Assembly (NCBI GenBank): GCA_024641085.1
Contig: JAHEDT010000001.1
Location: 1-64,000 of the forward strand
Length of the DNA stretch: 64,000 nucleotides
From: Geobacteraceae bacterium
GTDB taxonomy: Bacteria; Desulfobacterota; Desulfuromonadia; Desulfuromonadales; BM103
Direction of reading: 5' to 3'
Shown: positions 40,542 through 50,185 of the stretch, piece after piece
Numbering within the stretch: position 1 is the stretch's first letter
Layout of the letters: each line of letters opens with the position of its first letter
Program-made: the position numbers and the translations under genes
Notes under the pieces: generated by a model
Databases searched by the model: none
What the model saw: only the letters and a program-made list of their open reading frames with translations
What the model was told of the DNA's origin: nothing

Positions 40542-40988
40542 ATGTCCCCTGCGGCCAACCCTTCACAACTGATGGCGACACCACCGGATTTCGAGTCATA
40601 TCTGGCCCTGGGGATCTACATCGGCATCGCAATTTTCCTGATTGCCTTCCTCCTCCTGCTCTCCTGGGGGCTCGGCCAGAAGACCCGCTCACGGCAGAAG
40701 CAGGAACCGTACGAGTCGGGCATCTACCCGCTTGACAACGCTCGCCTCAAGGGGCCGGTGCCCTTCTACCTGGTCGCCATTTTCTTTATCATTTTCGATG
40801 TCGAGGTGATCTTCGTGGCCTCCTGGGCGGTGGCCTCCGATCGCCTCGGCTGGGCCGGTTTCGCCCACGTCTGCTTCTTTATCTTCATTCTCTTTCTCGG
40901 GCTGGTGCATCTCTGGAAGACCGGTGGTCTCGACTGGGGTCCACGGGGGCAGCGCGAGGGCCGTAGGGCGGAACGGAGCTTCCTGTGA
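40542..40988 (+). CDS. nuoA: NADH-quinone oxidoreductase subunit A
   Basis: Small membrane subunit of complex I next to the quinone site. I start it at 40542 ([17 protein letters not shown]); an ATG at 40572 is equally possible because neither has a strong ribosome site. The 148-residue protein has three helices, with the conserved [34 protein letters not shown] region split over helices 1-2. It overlaps the next gene by 4 bases. Confidence 0.94.
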   Translation: MSPAANPSQLMATPPDFESYLALGIYIGIAIFLIAFLLLLSWGLGQKTRSRQKQEPYESGIYPLDNARLKGPVPFYLVAIFFIIFDVEVIFVASWAVASDRLGWAGFAHVCFFIFILFLGLVHLWKTGGLDWGPRGQREGRRAERSFL

Positions 40989-43375
40989 GCGAACAGCTGC
41001 CGCCCAATGTCATCCTGACGACCCTGGACGACGCCATCAACTGGGGCCGCAAGAACAGCCTATGGCCGATGTTCTTCGGACTCTCGTGCTGCTTCGTCGA
41101 GATGATGACCAGCATGACACCGCGCTTCGACCTGGCTCGCTTCGGCGCCGAGGTGCTGCGCAGCACGCCTCGTGAAGCCGACTTGATGATCATTTCCGGC
41201 ACACCTTTCAAGAAGATGGGCGCCAGCATGCTGCGCGTCTACGAACAGATGGCCAACCCCAAGTGGGTCATGGCGATGGGCAGCTGCGCCAACTCCGGGG
41301 GCATGTACGATGTCTACAGCGTTATGCAGGGAGTCAACCAGGTGCTGCCCGTCGATGTCTACGTCCCCGGCTGTCCACCGCGACCGGAAGCGTTCATGCA
41401 GGGGTTGATCCTGCTCCAGGAGAAGATCGCCAGTGATGAGCGGCCGGCCCGCAAGGTCCTCGGCCTGGAGGGCGGCTGCGAGGGGACCACATGTCCCCTG
41501 CTGGTCGACGGCGTCAGCAAGAGCCGCGATACGCGCGGGCCCGGCTTCGGCAACAGCCTGAACCGCGGCAGTTCCGCCCAGGCGCCGAAGTTCTGGGGAA
41601 GCCGTGCCGCGGAAATCTGGCGGCCTGCGCAGCCGCGCGTCGAATTCGTTGCCTCGACACCCGGTCTGCGCAAAGCCCTGCACGACCATTTCGGCGACCG
41701 GGTCCGGGAAGATGCCAAGGGTGTCGATATGCCGACCTTCTGGACAGACCCGGAAACGGCCCCCAAGCTGCTGCGTTTCCTCAAGGAGCAGGCGCCGACC
41801 AAGTACCGTCGCCTCGAAGATCTGACGGCAATCGACGAACGTGAGCGACAAAAACGCCCCGGCCACGACTTCACTCTCGTCTACCACCTCTTGTCCTATG
41901 AAGACCCAGGCTATCTGCGGGTCAAGGTGCCGCTGCGCGGCGAGATGCCTTCCGCGCCGACGCTGACCAGCGTCTGGAGTACCGCCAATTGGTACGAGCG
42001 TGAAGTCTTCGACATGTTCGGCATCGATTTCAAGGGGCATCCCGACCTGCGTCGTATCCTCATGGCCCACGACTGGCAGGGGCACCCGCTGCGCAAGGAA
42101 CACGTCTGCCGGGCCACGGAGATGGCGCCCTTCACTCCGGAGGCGGCCATGGCCATGGTGCCGCGTGACGCCGAGAGCTTCTTTGGCGGCAAGGAGATGG
42201 AGCGCATCGACGACGAAACCATGGTCCTCAACCTGGGGCCGCACCACCCGGGGACCCATGGCGTTCTGAGGCTGGTCGCCAAGCTCAACGGCGAGGAGGT
42301 CGAAGATGTCGATGTCGATCTCGGATACCACCATCGCGGTGCCGAAAAGATCGCCGAGCGCCAGCACTGGAATCAATATATTCCCTACACCGACCGCATC
42401 GACTATCTCTCGGGTGTTCAGAACAACCTGGCTTACCTGCTGCCGCTGGAGACCATGCTCGGCGTCGAAGTTCCGGAGCGCGCCCAGGTCATTCGCGTGA
42501 TGCTCTGCGAACTGTTCCGTATCGCCAGCCACCTGGTCTGGCTGGGAACTTTCGCCCACGACGTCGGCGCCATGACCCCGGTCTTCTATGCGTTCGAGTC
42601 GCGGGAAAAGATCTTTGACATCATCGAACAGATCACCGGCGGCCGTATGCACCCCTCCTGGTTCCGCATCGGCGGATTGCCCATGGACCTGCCGGAAGGG
42701 TGGAAGGAGACGGTGGACGTTTTCACCCGCGACTTCGACAAGCGTGTCGACGAATTTGATCGCATGCTCACCGACGGCCCGATCTTCAAGGCGCGCACCG
42801 CGGGGATCGGCGTCACCACCCTCGACGAGGCCATTGACTGGGGGATGTCCGGACCCAACCTGAGGGCCTGCGGTCTCGAGTGGGATCTGCGCAAGAAGAT
42901 GCCCTACTCGGGTTACGAGCGGTTCGATTTCAAGATTCCCACGGCGGGTACCGGCTGCAGCTATGCCCGCTACCTGGTGCGCCTCGAGGAAATGCGCCAG
43001 AGCCTGCGCATCGTCAAGCAGGCTGCGGCCGACATGCCGGACGGTCCTTATGTCACCAGGGATTTGCGCTACGCCTACCCGGAGCGCAATGCCGGCAAAC
43101 AGGATATCGAGACACTGATCCACCATTTCATGAACGTGGCGCGCGGCATGACGCCGCCGCGCGGCGAGTGTTACCGGGGGATTGAGTCGAGCAAGGGGGA
43201 ATACGGCTACTACGTGGTCAGCGACGGCGGCAATACCCCGTACCGGCTGCGCATCCGCACGCCGAGCTTCGCCCACATGCAGGTGTTTCCGAGGATGACC
43301 AAGGGATGGATGATCTCCGACCTGATCATGGTGCTGGGGGCGATCGATTTCATCCTGGCGGACCTGGACAGATAA
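40985..43375 (+). CDS. nuoBCD: NADH-quinone oxidoreductase subunits B, C and D fused in one chain
   Basis: A 796-residue triple fusion of the three quinone-module subunits. Residues 1-185 are NuoB, with all cluster-N2 ligands: the CC pair (35-36, [10 protein letters not shown]), MGSCANSGG and [10 protein letters not shown] basic linker follows. Residues about 225-390 are NuoC ([20 protein letters not shown]). The rest is Nuo[36 protein letters not shown] and the C-terminal APSFAHMQ-like [10 protein letters not shown]. The frame is open throughout with no stop at either junction. NuoCD fusions are common; BCD fusions are less so. Confidence 0.97.
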   Translation: MSEQLPPNVILTTLDDAINWGRKNSLWPMFFGLSCCFVEMMTSMTPRFDLARFGAEVLRSTPREADLMIISGTPFKKMGASMLRVYEQMANPKWVMAMGSCANSGGMYDVYSVMQGVNQVLPVDVYVPGCPPRPEAFMQGLILLQEKIASDERPARKVLGLEGGCEGTTCPLLVDGVSKSRDTRGPGFGNSLNRGSSAQAPKFWGSRAAEIWRPAQPRVEFVASTPGLRKALHDHFGDRVREDAKGVDMPTFWTDPETAPKLLRFLKEQAPTKYRRLEDLTAIDERERQKRPGHDFTLVYHLLSYEDPGYLRVKVPLRGEMPSAPTLTSVWSTANWYEREVFDMFGIDFKGHPDLRRILMAHDWQGHPLRKEHVCRATEMAPFTPEAAMAMVPRDAESFFGGKEMERIDDETMVLNLGPHHPGTHGVLRLVAKLNGEEVEDVDVDLGYHHRGAEKIAERQHWNQYIPYTDRIDYLSGVQNNLAYLLPLETMLGVEVPERAQVIRVMLCELFRIASHLVWLGTFAHDVGAMTPVFYAFESREKIFDIIEQITGGRMHPSWFRIGGLPMDLPEGWKETVDVFTRDFDKRVDEFDRMLTDGPIFKARTAGIGVTTLDEAIDWGMSGPNLRACGLEWDLRKKMPYSGYERFDFKIPTAGTGCSYARYLVRLEEMRQSLRIVKQAAADMPDGPYVTRDLRYAYPERNAGKQDIETLIHHFMNVARGMTPPRGECYRGIESSKGEYGYYVVSDGGNTPYRLRIRTPSFAHMQVFPRMTKGWMISDLIMVLGAIDFILADLDR

Positions 43376-43377
43376 TA

Positions 43378-43474
43378 TTTCAACGCAGAGACACGGGGAC
43401 GCGGAGAATTTTTTAGGGTTTGACAAGGAAAAGAAGGTTTTGCTGCTCGGCACCACTGTGCCTCAGTGTCAAAT
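43378..43474. repeat. Dispersed-repeat-like segment inside the nuo operon
   Basis: The 113-base gap between nuoBCD and nuoE contains CAACGCAGAGACACGGGGAC and, near its end, a CACTG/CAGTG hairpin (from CACTGTGCCTCAGTG). Segments of the type ACGCAGAGACGCGGAG recur between genes in many environmental bacterial genomes. It separates two otherwise tightly packed genes and has no coding likeness. Confidence 0.5.
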
Positions 43475-43488
43475 AAAGAACAGGTGAT

Positions 43489-43989
43489 ATGAAAGTGCTT
43501 CTGCCAGAGGAACAGATCGACAGCTTCAAGGCCAGGGCGGCGGCGATTGCTCATCCCCATGAGCTGATCGTTGACCTGCTGCGGGCGATCCAGTCGCACC
43601 ATGGCTGGGTCCCCGATGACGGCGTGTTGTTGACGGCCGAGACCCTGGGCGTCCTGCCGATCGAGGTGGAAGAGGTGGCGACTTTCTACGACAAGATTTT
43701 CCGGCGTGCGGTGGGCCGCCGGGTGATCCACGTCTGCGACTCGATCTGCTGCTGGTCGACCGGCGCCGAGATGATCATCGCGCACCTGCAGCAGAGCCTC
43801 GGCATCGGCCTGGGCGAGACCACTGCTGACGACGCCTTCACCCTGCTGCCGACCTGCTGCCTCGGGGCCTGCGGAGACGCTCCGGCGATGATGATCGGCC
43901 TGACCACGCACGGCCGCCTGACCCCGGAGAAGATCGACGAAACTCTGCAGAGGGAGCGTGCCGCGATCGCGGCCGAATTTGCGAAGTGA
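43489..43989 (+). CDS. nuoE: NADH-quinone oxidoreductase subunit E
   Basis: 24-kDa [2Fe-2S] subunit of the NADH-oxidising arm. The 166-residue protein has the thioredoxin-like fold with cluster cysteines in VCDSICCWSTG and LPTCCLGACGDAP, matching the C-x4-C and C-x3-C pattern of NuoE. The N-terminal helical region (LRAIQSHHGWVPDD; GVLPIEVEEVATFYD) is typical. Its stop overlaps the nuoF start (GTGA). Confidence 0.96.
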   Translation: MKVLLPEEQIDSFKARAAAIAHPHELIVDLLRAIQSHHGWVPDDGVLLTAETLGVLPIEVEEVATFYDKIFRRAVGRRVIHVCDSICCWSTGAEMIIAHLQQSLGIGLGETTADDAFTLLPTCCLGACGDAPAMMIGLTTHGRLTPEKIDETLQRERAAIAAEFAK

Positions 43990-45260
43990 ACGCTTATCCA
44001 CAGGTGCTATTCAAAAACCGCCGGCCCGGGGAGACGGTTCTGCTCCCCGAGTACGAGAAGAACGGCGGCTACCAGGGGCTGCGTGCGGCCTTGCAGATGA
44101 CGCCTGCGGAAGTTTGTGAACTGGTCAAAGATTCCGGCCTGCGCGGGCGGGGCGGGGCCGGGTTCCCGACCGGCATCAAGTGGTCGTTTTTCCCGGCCGA
44201 ACAGCCTGGGGACAAGTACCTGGTCTGCAACGGCGACGAGATGGAGCCCGGCACCTACAAGGATCGCCAGCTGCTGCTCGCCGATCCGCACCAACTGGTG
44301 GAGGGAATGGCGATCGCCGCCTATGCTCTGCAGGCCGGGGTCGGCTATATTTTCCTGCGCTACGCTTATGAAGACTGCTCGCAGCGGGTCGAGCGGGCCA
44401 TCGAAGAAGCGCTCGCGGCCGGTTTCCTGGGGGAAAATATCCTCGGCTCCGGGTTCGATGTCGAATTGCATGTGCATCGCAGCGCCGGGCGCTACATTCT
44501 CGGCGAAGAGACCTCGCTGCTCAACGGCCTCGAAGGGCGCCGGCCCAACCCACGCTCCAAACCACCTTTCCCTGCCCAGCGAGGCCTGTTCGGGCGGCCG
44601 ACCAACGTCAACAACGTCGAGACCCTGGCCACCGTGCCGCATATCCTGGTGAACGGTTCGCTGTGGTTTCATAGCCTGGCCCTGAACCCGGAAAGTGCCG
44701 GCACCAAGCTGTTCGGCCTTTCGGGGCACCTCAACCGTACCGAGTGCTTCGAGCTGCCGCTTGGCATCACCTTGCGCGAAGTAGTGGAAGATTTCGGCGC
44801 CGGCGTGCGCGGCGGCAAAAAGTTCAAGGCCTGTCTCCCCGGCGGGGCGTCGACCCCCTACCTGACCGCTGAGCACATGGACCTGATGTTGGATTTCAAC
44901 CCGCTTGAAGAGGTCAAGAGCCGTCTTGGGACCGCAGGTGTCACGGTGTTCGACGAAAACACCTGTATGGTGGCGGTGACGCGCAACCTCAACCAGTTCT
45001 TCGCCCGGGAAAGCTGCGGCTGGTGCACGCCGTGCCGCGACGGTCTGGCGACCATCTCCTGGCTGCTCGACCGGATCGAATGCGGCCAGGGCACCGACCA
45101 GGATCTGGCCATGCTCAAAGACCAGGTCCGCAACATCAGGGGCCGCTCCTTCTGTGCCCTGGCAGAAGGCGCCATGGGCCCGGTTGAGGCCCTGCTGCGC
45201 CTCTTCGAACACGAAATTGTTGATCATATCAAGCAGGGAGGTTGCCCCTTTAAACGGTAG
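43986..45260 (+). CDS. nuoF: NADH-quinone oxidoreductase subunit F
   Basis: 51-kDa subunit that binds NADH, FMN and a [4Fe-4S] cluster. The 424-residue protein starts at GTG 43986, overlapping nuoE by 4 bases. It shows the FMN/NADH glycine loops SGLRGRGGAGFPTGIKW and GAGRYILGEE-like SAGRYILGEETSL, and the cluster motif ESCGWCTPCRDG with the downstream Cys in RSFCALAEGA. Family length is normal. Confidence 0.97.
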   Translation: MNAYPQVLFKNRRPGETVLLPEYEKNGGYQGLRAALQMTPAEVCELVKDSGLRGRGGAGFPTGIKWSFFPAEQPGDKYLVCNGDEMEPGTYKDRQLLLADPHQLVEGMAIAAYALQAGVGYIFLRYAYEDCSQRVERAIEEALAAGFLGENILGSGFDVELHVHRSAGRYILGEETSLLNGLEGRRPNPRSKPPFPAQRGLFGRPTNVNNVETLATVPHILVNGSLWFHSLALNPESAGTKLFGLSGHLNRTECFELPLGITLREVVEDFGAGVRGGKKFKACLPGGASTPYLTAEHMDLMLDFNPLEEVKSRLGTAGVTVFDENTCMVAVTRNLNQFFARESCGWCTPCRDGLATISWLLDRIECGQGTDQDLAMLKDQVRNIRGRSFCALAEGAMGPVEALLRLFEHEIVDHIKQGGCPFKR

Positions 45261-45266
45261 TTGGTC

Positions 45267-45303
45267 GCTGGAGACCACGCTCCAGCCCCCAGCCCCCAGC
45301 AAC
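45267..45303 (+). repeat. Hairpin and CCAGCCC tandem in the nuoF-nuoG gap
   Basis: A 7-bp stem (GCTGGAG / CTCCAGC, 45267-45286) runs into three tandem copies of a CCAGCCC-type unit (from 45282). The 51-base gap otherwise holds no clear ribosome site for nuoG. It may be a short dispersed repeat like the one before nuoE. Confidence 0.45.
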
Positions 45304-45311
45304 TGAACGTT

Positions 45312-47714
45312 ATGCCGAAACTGACGATAGACAACCTGGAAGTGACCGTGCCCGAAGGGACCAACGTCCTCGAGGCCGCGCGCATCCTCGATATTGTCAT
45401 TCCCCACTTCTGTTACCACGAAGCGCTGGGAGCCGTCGGCTCATGCCGTCTCTGCGCCATGATGTTCCTCGAGGGCCCGGTCAAGGGCGTGCAGATGTCC
45501 TGCATGATCAAGGCCCAGGATGGCATGGTGGTCTCTTCGACCGACCCGACCGCCGTGGAGCTGCGCGAGCATGTCATCGAATGGGCGATGACCAATCATC
45601 CCCACGATTGCCCGGTCTGCGACGAAGGCGGCGAGTGCCAACTGCAGGAGATGACCGTGGCCGGCGGCCACGGCAACCGCCGCTACCGCGGCAAGAAGGC
45701 CACCTTCACCAATCAGGACCTCGGTCCGTTCGTTCAGCAGGAGATGAACCGCTGCATTACCTGTTACCGCTGTGTGCGGACCTATCGCGATTACTGCGGC
45801 GGGACCGACTACGGCGTGCTCGGGTCGCGCAACCGGATTTTTTATGGTCGCTTCCAGGAAGGCAAGTTAGAGAGCCCCTTCTCCGGCAACATCATCGACG
45901 CCTGTCCGACCGGGGTGCTGACCAGCAAGCCGTTCCGCTACAAAACGCGGCTCTGGGATCTGCAGGAAGCGCCGTCGATCTGCCCGCATTGCAGCCTCGG
46001 CTGCGCCATCGTCCCCGGCGGCCGCTATCGTGAAGTACAGCGGGTCAGGGCCGGCATCAACCGTGAAACCAACGGCTTCTTCATCTGCGATCGGGGACGC
46101 TTCGGCTATGACCACGTCAATCACCCCGAACGGCCCCGCGAGCCGCGCATCGACGGCCAGCAGGCGACATTAGAAGCGGCGCTGGCCGCGGCACGGGAGC
46201 GGCTTGCCGCGCTGGTCGAGGCGCATGGCCCGGACAGCGTTGCCTTTCTCGGTTCCTCTCGCGCCAGCCTGGAAGCTAATGCCCTGCTGCGTGACTGGGC
46301 CAGCGCTTACGGTTCCACGCAGCTGGTTTACGAAGCCCACCAGGGTCGCGATTATGCCGCCCGGACCCTTGCTGCCCAGGTCGGTGGGCACGCCCGCAGC
46401 CTTGGCGACCTGCGCCAGAGTGACCTGATCCTCCTGTTCGGTGCCGACCCGCTGGCGGAAGGACCGATGCTGGCCCTCGCTATCCGTCAGGCGGTGCGCG
46501 ACGGCGCCAAGGTTGTGACCATTGATCCCCGGCCGGTGGTGCTGCCCTGTGCTGCACGCCATCTGCCCCTGATGCCGGGGCGGTTGCCGGTGCTCCTGGC
46601 GGCGCTCGGCCAGGGGGATCTCTCTGCTTTTGATGCCGAGGAGCGCGCACTGTTCGCGCCCCTGCTTGACCAGATCAAGGCCGCCCGGCGCCCCGTTTTG
46701 GTCGGTGGCGCCGACCTGCTTGGCGGCAAGGGGGTAGCGGCCCTCTGCTCGGCGGCCTCAGCCTTGTCCACAACGGAACGCGCGGTCGGCGTGATGGCGC
46801 TGCTCGGTGGACCGAACAGCTACGGCGGCGCCCTGCTTGCGGGAGACGGCCCCGGTTTCGACACGCTGCTCGACGCGATCCAGGAAAGGACCGTGCGTGC
46901 CCTAGTCTGCCTGGAGAGCGACCCCTTCTGCGAAGCCATGGACCCGGCGCGGGCCCAGGCTGCACTCGGCCACCTGGAAATGCTGGTGTGCATCGACGCC
47001 ACGCCGAGCCTGGCTGCCCAGCGCGCCGACATTTTCCTGCCGGTGCGCGCCAACGTCGAGATGGCCGGCAGCTATATCAACAACGAAGGGCGGCTACAGG
47101 AGTTCCTCCCCGTCATCGCTCCGGGCCTGCCGATCAAGGAGACCGGAGCCGGGAACCATCCGCCGCGCGAATTTTTCCAGACGACGCCAGGCTCCGCTCC
47201 CGTCGCCGACTGGTGGCTTCTGGCAAAGCTGCTCGAGCGTGCGGCGGACCTTGCCGCGCTGCGCAGGACGATGGCCAAGTACGATGAGCGGTTTTCCATG
47301 CTATCGGTCCTCGCCGCCGAAACCTCAGGTTTGCGCCTCCCCGTAAAGGTGGTGTTGCCACCGGTGGCGGACCGGGAATTGCCCCATGCCGACGGTTCTG
47401 ACAACCAGGTGCTGCTGGCGACCACCGGACCGCTGGGCTCGCACTGGCTGGCGCACCTGTCGTCGCCGCTGGCCGCCACGGAGCCGCGGCCTTACGTCTG
47501 CCTGCATCCCGAATCCGCCGCGGCACTCGGCCTGGCCCCCGGTGACCGTGCACGGCTGACCACCCGCTTCGGCCATTGCCACGTCGAGGTCCGGCTCTCC
47601 GCGCAGATGGTTAACGGCCTGGTGCTGGCCCCGCAGCTCTGGGATACCGCCCTCGAAGGACTGGCGCCGGGGAGCATGCACGACTGCCGGCTGGAAAAGG
47701 AGACCAAGGCATGA
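45312..47714 (+). CDS. nuoG: NADH-quinone oxidoreductase subunit G
   Basis: Largest subunit of the peripheral arm, carrying several Fe-S clusters. I start it at 45312 (MPKLTIDNLEVTVPEGTNVLEAAR), giving 800 residues. It has the [2Fe-2S] ferredoxin domain (GSCRLCAMM), the HPHDCPVCDEGGECQLQ block, the [4Fe-4S] CITCYRCVRTYRDYC and the extra cluster CPHCSLGCAI. A molybdopterin-oxidoreductase-like domain follows. No strong ribosome site is visible. It overlaps nuoH by 4 bases. Confidence 0.95.
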   Translation: MPKLTIDNLEVTVPEGTNVLEAARILDIVIPHFCYHEALGAVGSCRLCAMMFLEGPVKGVQMSCMIKAQDGMVVSSTDPTAVELREHVIEWAMTNHPHDCPVCDEGGECQLQEMTVAGGHGNRRYRGKKATFTNQDLGPFVQQEMNRCITCYRCVRTYRDYCGGTDYGVLGSRNRIFYGRFQEGKLESPFSGNIIDACPTGVLTSKPFRYKTRLWDLQEAPSICPHCSLGCAIVPGGRYREVQRVRAGINRETNGFFICDRGRFGYDHVNHPERPREPRIDGQQATLEAALAAARERLAALVEAHGPDSVAFLGSSRASLEANALLRDWASAYGSTQLVYEAHQGRDYAARTLAAQVGGHARSLGDLRQSDLILLFGADPLAEGPMLALAIRQAVRDGAKVVTIDPRPVVLPCAARHLPLMPGRLPVLLAALGQGDLSAFDAEERALFAPLLDQIKAARRPVLVGGADLLGGKGVAALCSAASALSTTERAVGVMALLGGPNSYGGALLAGDGPGFDTLLDAIQERTVRALVCLESDPFCEAMDPARAQAALGHLEMLVCIDATPSLAAQRADIFLPVRANVEMAGSYINNEGRLQEFLPVIAPGLPIKETGAGNHPPREFFQTTPGSAPVADWWLLAKLLERAADLAALRRTMAKYDERFSMLSVLAAETSGLRLPVKVVLPPVADRELPHADGSDNQVLLATTGPLGSHWLAHLSSPLAATEPRPYVCLHPESAAALGLAPGDRARLTTRFGHCHVEVRLSAQMVNGLVLAPQLWDTALEGLAPGSMHDCRLEKETKA

Positions 47715-48706
47715 ATGATCTGCTGATCAGCCTGGTGCTCATCCTGGTCAAGCTCGGTCTGATCCTGGGCGTGGTCCTGACCATGGCCGCTTACCTGGTG
47801 CTCGCCGAGCGCAAGATTCTCGGGCGCATGCAGCTGCGCTACGGGCCGAACCGGATCGGCCCCGGCGGCATGTTGCAGCCGTTGTGCGACGTGATCAAGC
47901 TGCTCACCAAGGAGGACTTTGTCCCGGGCCGGGCCGACAAGTGGATCTTCCTCTTTGCTCCGGGGCTGACCGCCCTGGCCGCACTGCTCAGCTTTGCCGT
48001 GGTGCCCTTCTCGCCGCCGCTGGCCCTGTTCGGCCGCGAGATCCCGATGGTGGTCTGCGATCTGAATATCGGCCTGCTCTACATCTTCGGCCTCTCTTCG
48101 CTGGCCGTCTACGGCGTGGTGCTCGGCGGCTGGGCCTCCAACTCCAAGTACTCCCTGCTCGGCGCCATGCGTGGCCTGGCGCAGCTGGTGTCCTACGAGC
48201 TCGCCCTCGGCCTGGCGCTGGTGCCGGTGGTGATGAGCGCCAAGTCCTTCTCGCTCAATGCGATCGTCATGGCCCAGGCCGACTGGCCCAACCTGCTGCG
48301 CCATCCTCTGGCCTTCATCATCTTCATGATCAGCATCACCGCTGAATCGAAGCGTACCCCCTTCGACATGCCGGAGGCGGAGAACGAGATTGTTGCCGGC
48401 TACCACACCGAGTATTCGGGGATGCGCTTCGGCTTGTTTTTCGTCGGTGAATATATCAACCTGGTCGTCATTGGCGCCATGACCACGGTGTTCTTCCTCG
48501 GCGGCTGGCACGGGCCGTTTCTGCCGCCAGTGGTCTGGTTCATTCTCAAGGTGCTGTTCGTGGCGTTTCTCTTTATCTGGGCGCGCGGCAGCATGCCGCG
48601 CCCGCGTTATGACCAGCTCATGCACTTCGGTTGGAAGGTGCTGATTCCGCTGGCGCTGTTGAACGTGGTGGTGAGTGGGGCCATCTCGTTGGCGATGAAC
48701 TCATGA
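47711..48706 (+). CDS. nuoH: NADH-quinone oxidoreductase subunit H
   Basis: Membrane subunit linking the quinone site to the proton-pumping arm. The 331-residue protein is multi-helical and carries the conserved loops ERKILGRMQLRYGPNRIGP, LLTKEDFVPGRAD, ESKRTPFDMPEAENEIVAGY and WARGSMPRPRYDQLM. It overlaps nuoG (ATGA). Length is normal. Confidence 0.97.
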   Translation: MNDLLISLVLILVKLGLILGVVLTMAAYLVLAERKILGRMQLRYGPNRIGPGGMLQPLCDVIKLLTKEDFVPGRADKWIFLFAPGLTALAALLSFAVVPFSPPLALFGREIPMVVCDLNIGLLYIFGLSSLAVYGVVLGGWASNSKYSLLGAMRGLAQLVSYELALGLALVPVVMSAKSFSLNAIVMAQADWPNLLRHPLAFIIFMISITAESKRTPFDMPEAENEIVAGYHTEYSGMRFGLFFVGEYINLVVIGAMTTVFFLGGWHGPFLPPVVWFILKVLFVAFLFIWARGSMPRPRYDQLMHFGWKVLIPLALLNVVVSGAISLAMNS

Positions 48707-48778
48707 AGGCAACACAGAAGACAGCATGTAGAAGAAGTTTCGGCTTCCGGTCTGCTGACGACTGAATAGTGGTTTATT

Positions 48779-49309
48779 ATGAATCTTTGGCGTGACATAA
48801 AAGGGACTCTGCAGCCGTTCTGGATCACCCTCGGCTACCTGTTCAAGAAGCCGGTGACCATCCAGTACCCGGAGGAAAAGCGTACGCCGCCGCCACGCTA
48901 CCGGGCGCGCATCGTGCTGACGCGCAACCCCGATGGCAGCGAGCGATGCGTCGCCTGTCAGCTGTGCAGCGCCGCCTGTCCGGTCAACTGCATCTCGATG
49001 CAGGCCGCCGAGGATGCTGATGGCCGTCGCTACGCGGCCTGGTTCCGGATCAACTTTTCGCGTTGCATCTTCTGCGGCCTCTGCACCGAGGCCTGTCCGA
49101 CCATGGCGATCCAGACCACCCCGGATTACGAGATCTGCAACCGCGACGTGCTCAAACTGGTGCACGAGAAGGACGATCTGCTGGTCGATGGCTGCGGCAA
49201 GGATACGGAATACAATTTCTACGAGCACTCGGGGATCGGCGTGGTCAACGGGCGCGGTGGCAATGAAGATGAGTACGGGCCGGTGGATCCGAAATCATTG
49301 ATGCCCTAG
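48779..49309 (+). CDS. nuoI: NADH-quinone oxidoreductase subunit I
   Basis: Ferredoxin-like subunit carrying two [4Fe-4S] clusters that pass electrons toward N2. The 176-residue protein has the motifs CVACQLCSAACPVNC and CIFCGLCTEACPTMA, the normal bacterial pattern, after an N-terminal amphipathic region. It begins 72 bases after nuoH; the gap has no good promoter but holds no other gene. Confidence 0.97.
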   Translation: MNLWRDIKGTLQPFWITLGYLFKKPVTIQYPEEKRTPPPRYRARIVLTRNPDGSERCVACQLCSAACPVNCISMQAAEDADGRRYAAWFRINFSRCIFCGLCTEACPTMAIQTTPDYEICNRDVLKLVHEKDDLLVDGCGKDTEYNFYEHSGIGVVNGRGGNEDEYGPVDPKSLMP

Positions 49310-49376
49310 GAATCCAGGAGACAGAACAACACCTTTTGTATTATGGATATTTGATGCGGGATACGCGGTTTTTCTT

Positions 49377-49883
49377 ATGACAACAGCATTATTCTACATA
49401 CTCGGCATCATTCTGCTCGCGGCGACCCTGATGTGCATCACGCGGCGCAACCCGGTGCATGCGGTGATCTACCTGGTGGCGGGCTTCTTTGCCCTGGCGC
49501 TGATGTTCTACCTGCTCGGCGCACCCCTGGTGGCGGCCTGGGAGGTGATCGTCTACGCCGGGGCGATCATGGTGCTATTCCTCTTCATTATCATGATGCT
49601 CGGCCTGGCGCCCCAGGAGGTCCCGGAGGGCCCGGGCTGGCAGCGATGGCTGCCGTTGGCCCTGCTATCGGCAAGCCTGATGGCCTGTACCCTTCTGCTG
49701 ATCCTGGAGGATCCGGCGGCGGGCCAGAAGGTCGGCGGTTTCTACCTGGCGCCGCAGGCGCTCGGCGAGGCGTTGTTCGGCCGTTATGCCATGGCGGTTG
49801 AAATGGTCTCCTTCCAGTTGCTTTTTGCCACAATCGGGGCCTATCTGCTCGGGCGCCCCCTGCCGAAGGGGGAGGACCAATGA
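49377..49883 (+). CDS. nuoJ: NADH-quinone oxidoreductase subunit J
   Basis: Membrane subunit of complex I with about five helices. The 168-residue protein has the conserved RRNPVHAVIYLVAGFFALA and the pi-bulge region EVIVYAGAIMVLFLFIIMM. It overlaps nuoK by 4 bases. The C-terminal helix is VSFQLLFATIGAYLLGRP. Length is normal for NuoJ. Confidence 0.96.
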   Translation: MTTALFYILGIILLAATLMCITRRNPVHAVIYLVAGFFALALMFYLLGAPLVAAWEVIVYAGAIMVLFLFIIMMLGLAPQEVPEGPGWQRWLPLALLSASLMACTLLLILEDPAAGQKVGGFYLAPQALGEALFGRYAMAVEMVSFQLLFATIGAYLLGRPLPKGEDQ

Positions 49884-50185
49884 TGATCCCCTTTGGTCAT
49901 GCCCTGGCTTTTGCCGCAGCACTCTTCATCCTCGGTCTGACCTGCGTGCTGCTGCGGCGCCAGATCCTGATGATCCTGATCGGCGTCGAGATCATGCTCA
50001 ATGCCGCATCGCTGGTCTTTGTCGCGGCCTCGGCTTACTGGCGCCAGGTAGACGGACAGGTTTTTGTCATTCTCCTCATGGCGATCACTGCGGCCGAAGT
50101 CGCCGTGGCCCTGGCCATGGTGGTTTACCTGTGGCGGCGCAAGCGCACGCTGGTCGCCGATGAATTCAACGGAATGCACGGATGA
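49880..50185 (+). CDS. nuoK: NADH-quinone oxidoreductase subunit K
   Basis: Three-helix subunit homologous to MrpC. The 101-residue length is typical. The second helix carries the conserved MLIGVEIMLNAASLVFVAAS-like segment with its buried Glu, and the third AITAAEVAVALAMVVYL carries the other. It overlaps nuoJ and nuoL by 4 bases each, the tightest part of the operon. Confidence 0.97.
   Translation: MMIPFGHALAFAAALFILGLTCVLLRRQILMILIGVEIMLNAASLVFVAASAYWRQVDGQVFVILLMAITAAEVAVALAMVVYLWRRKRTLVADEFNGMHG

Noticed and set aside
41060-43456. A 798-codon open frame antisense to nuoBCD
   Set aside because: It mirrors the GC-rich codon pattern of nuoBCD, is rich in Asp/His/Gln/Arg shadows and has no family likeness. 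The sense frame is unmistakable.
44007-45419. A 470-codon frame antisense to nuoF
   Set aside because: Shadow of nuoF; nuoF has all cluster and flavin motifs in the sense frame.
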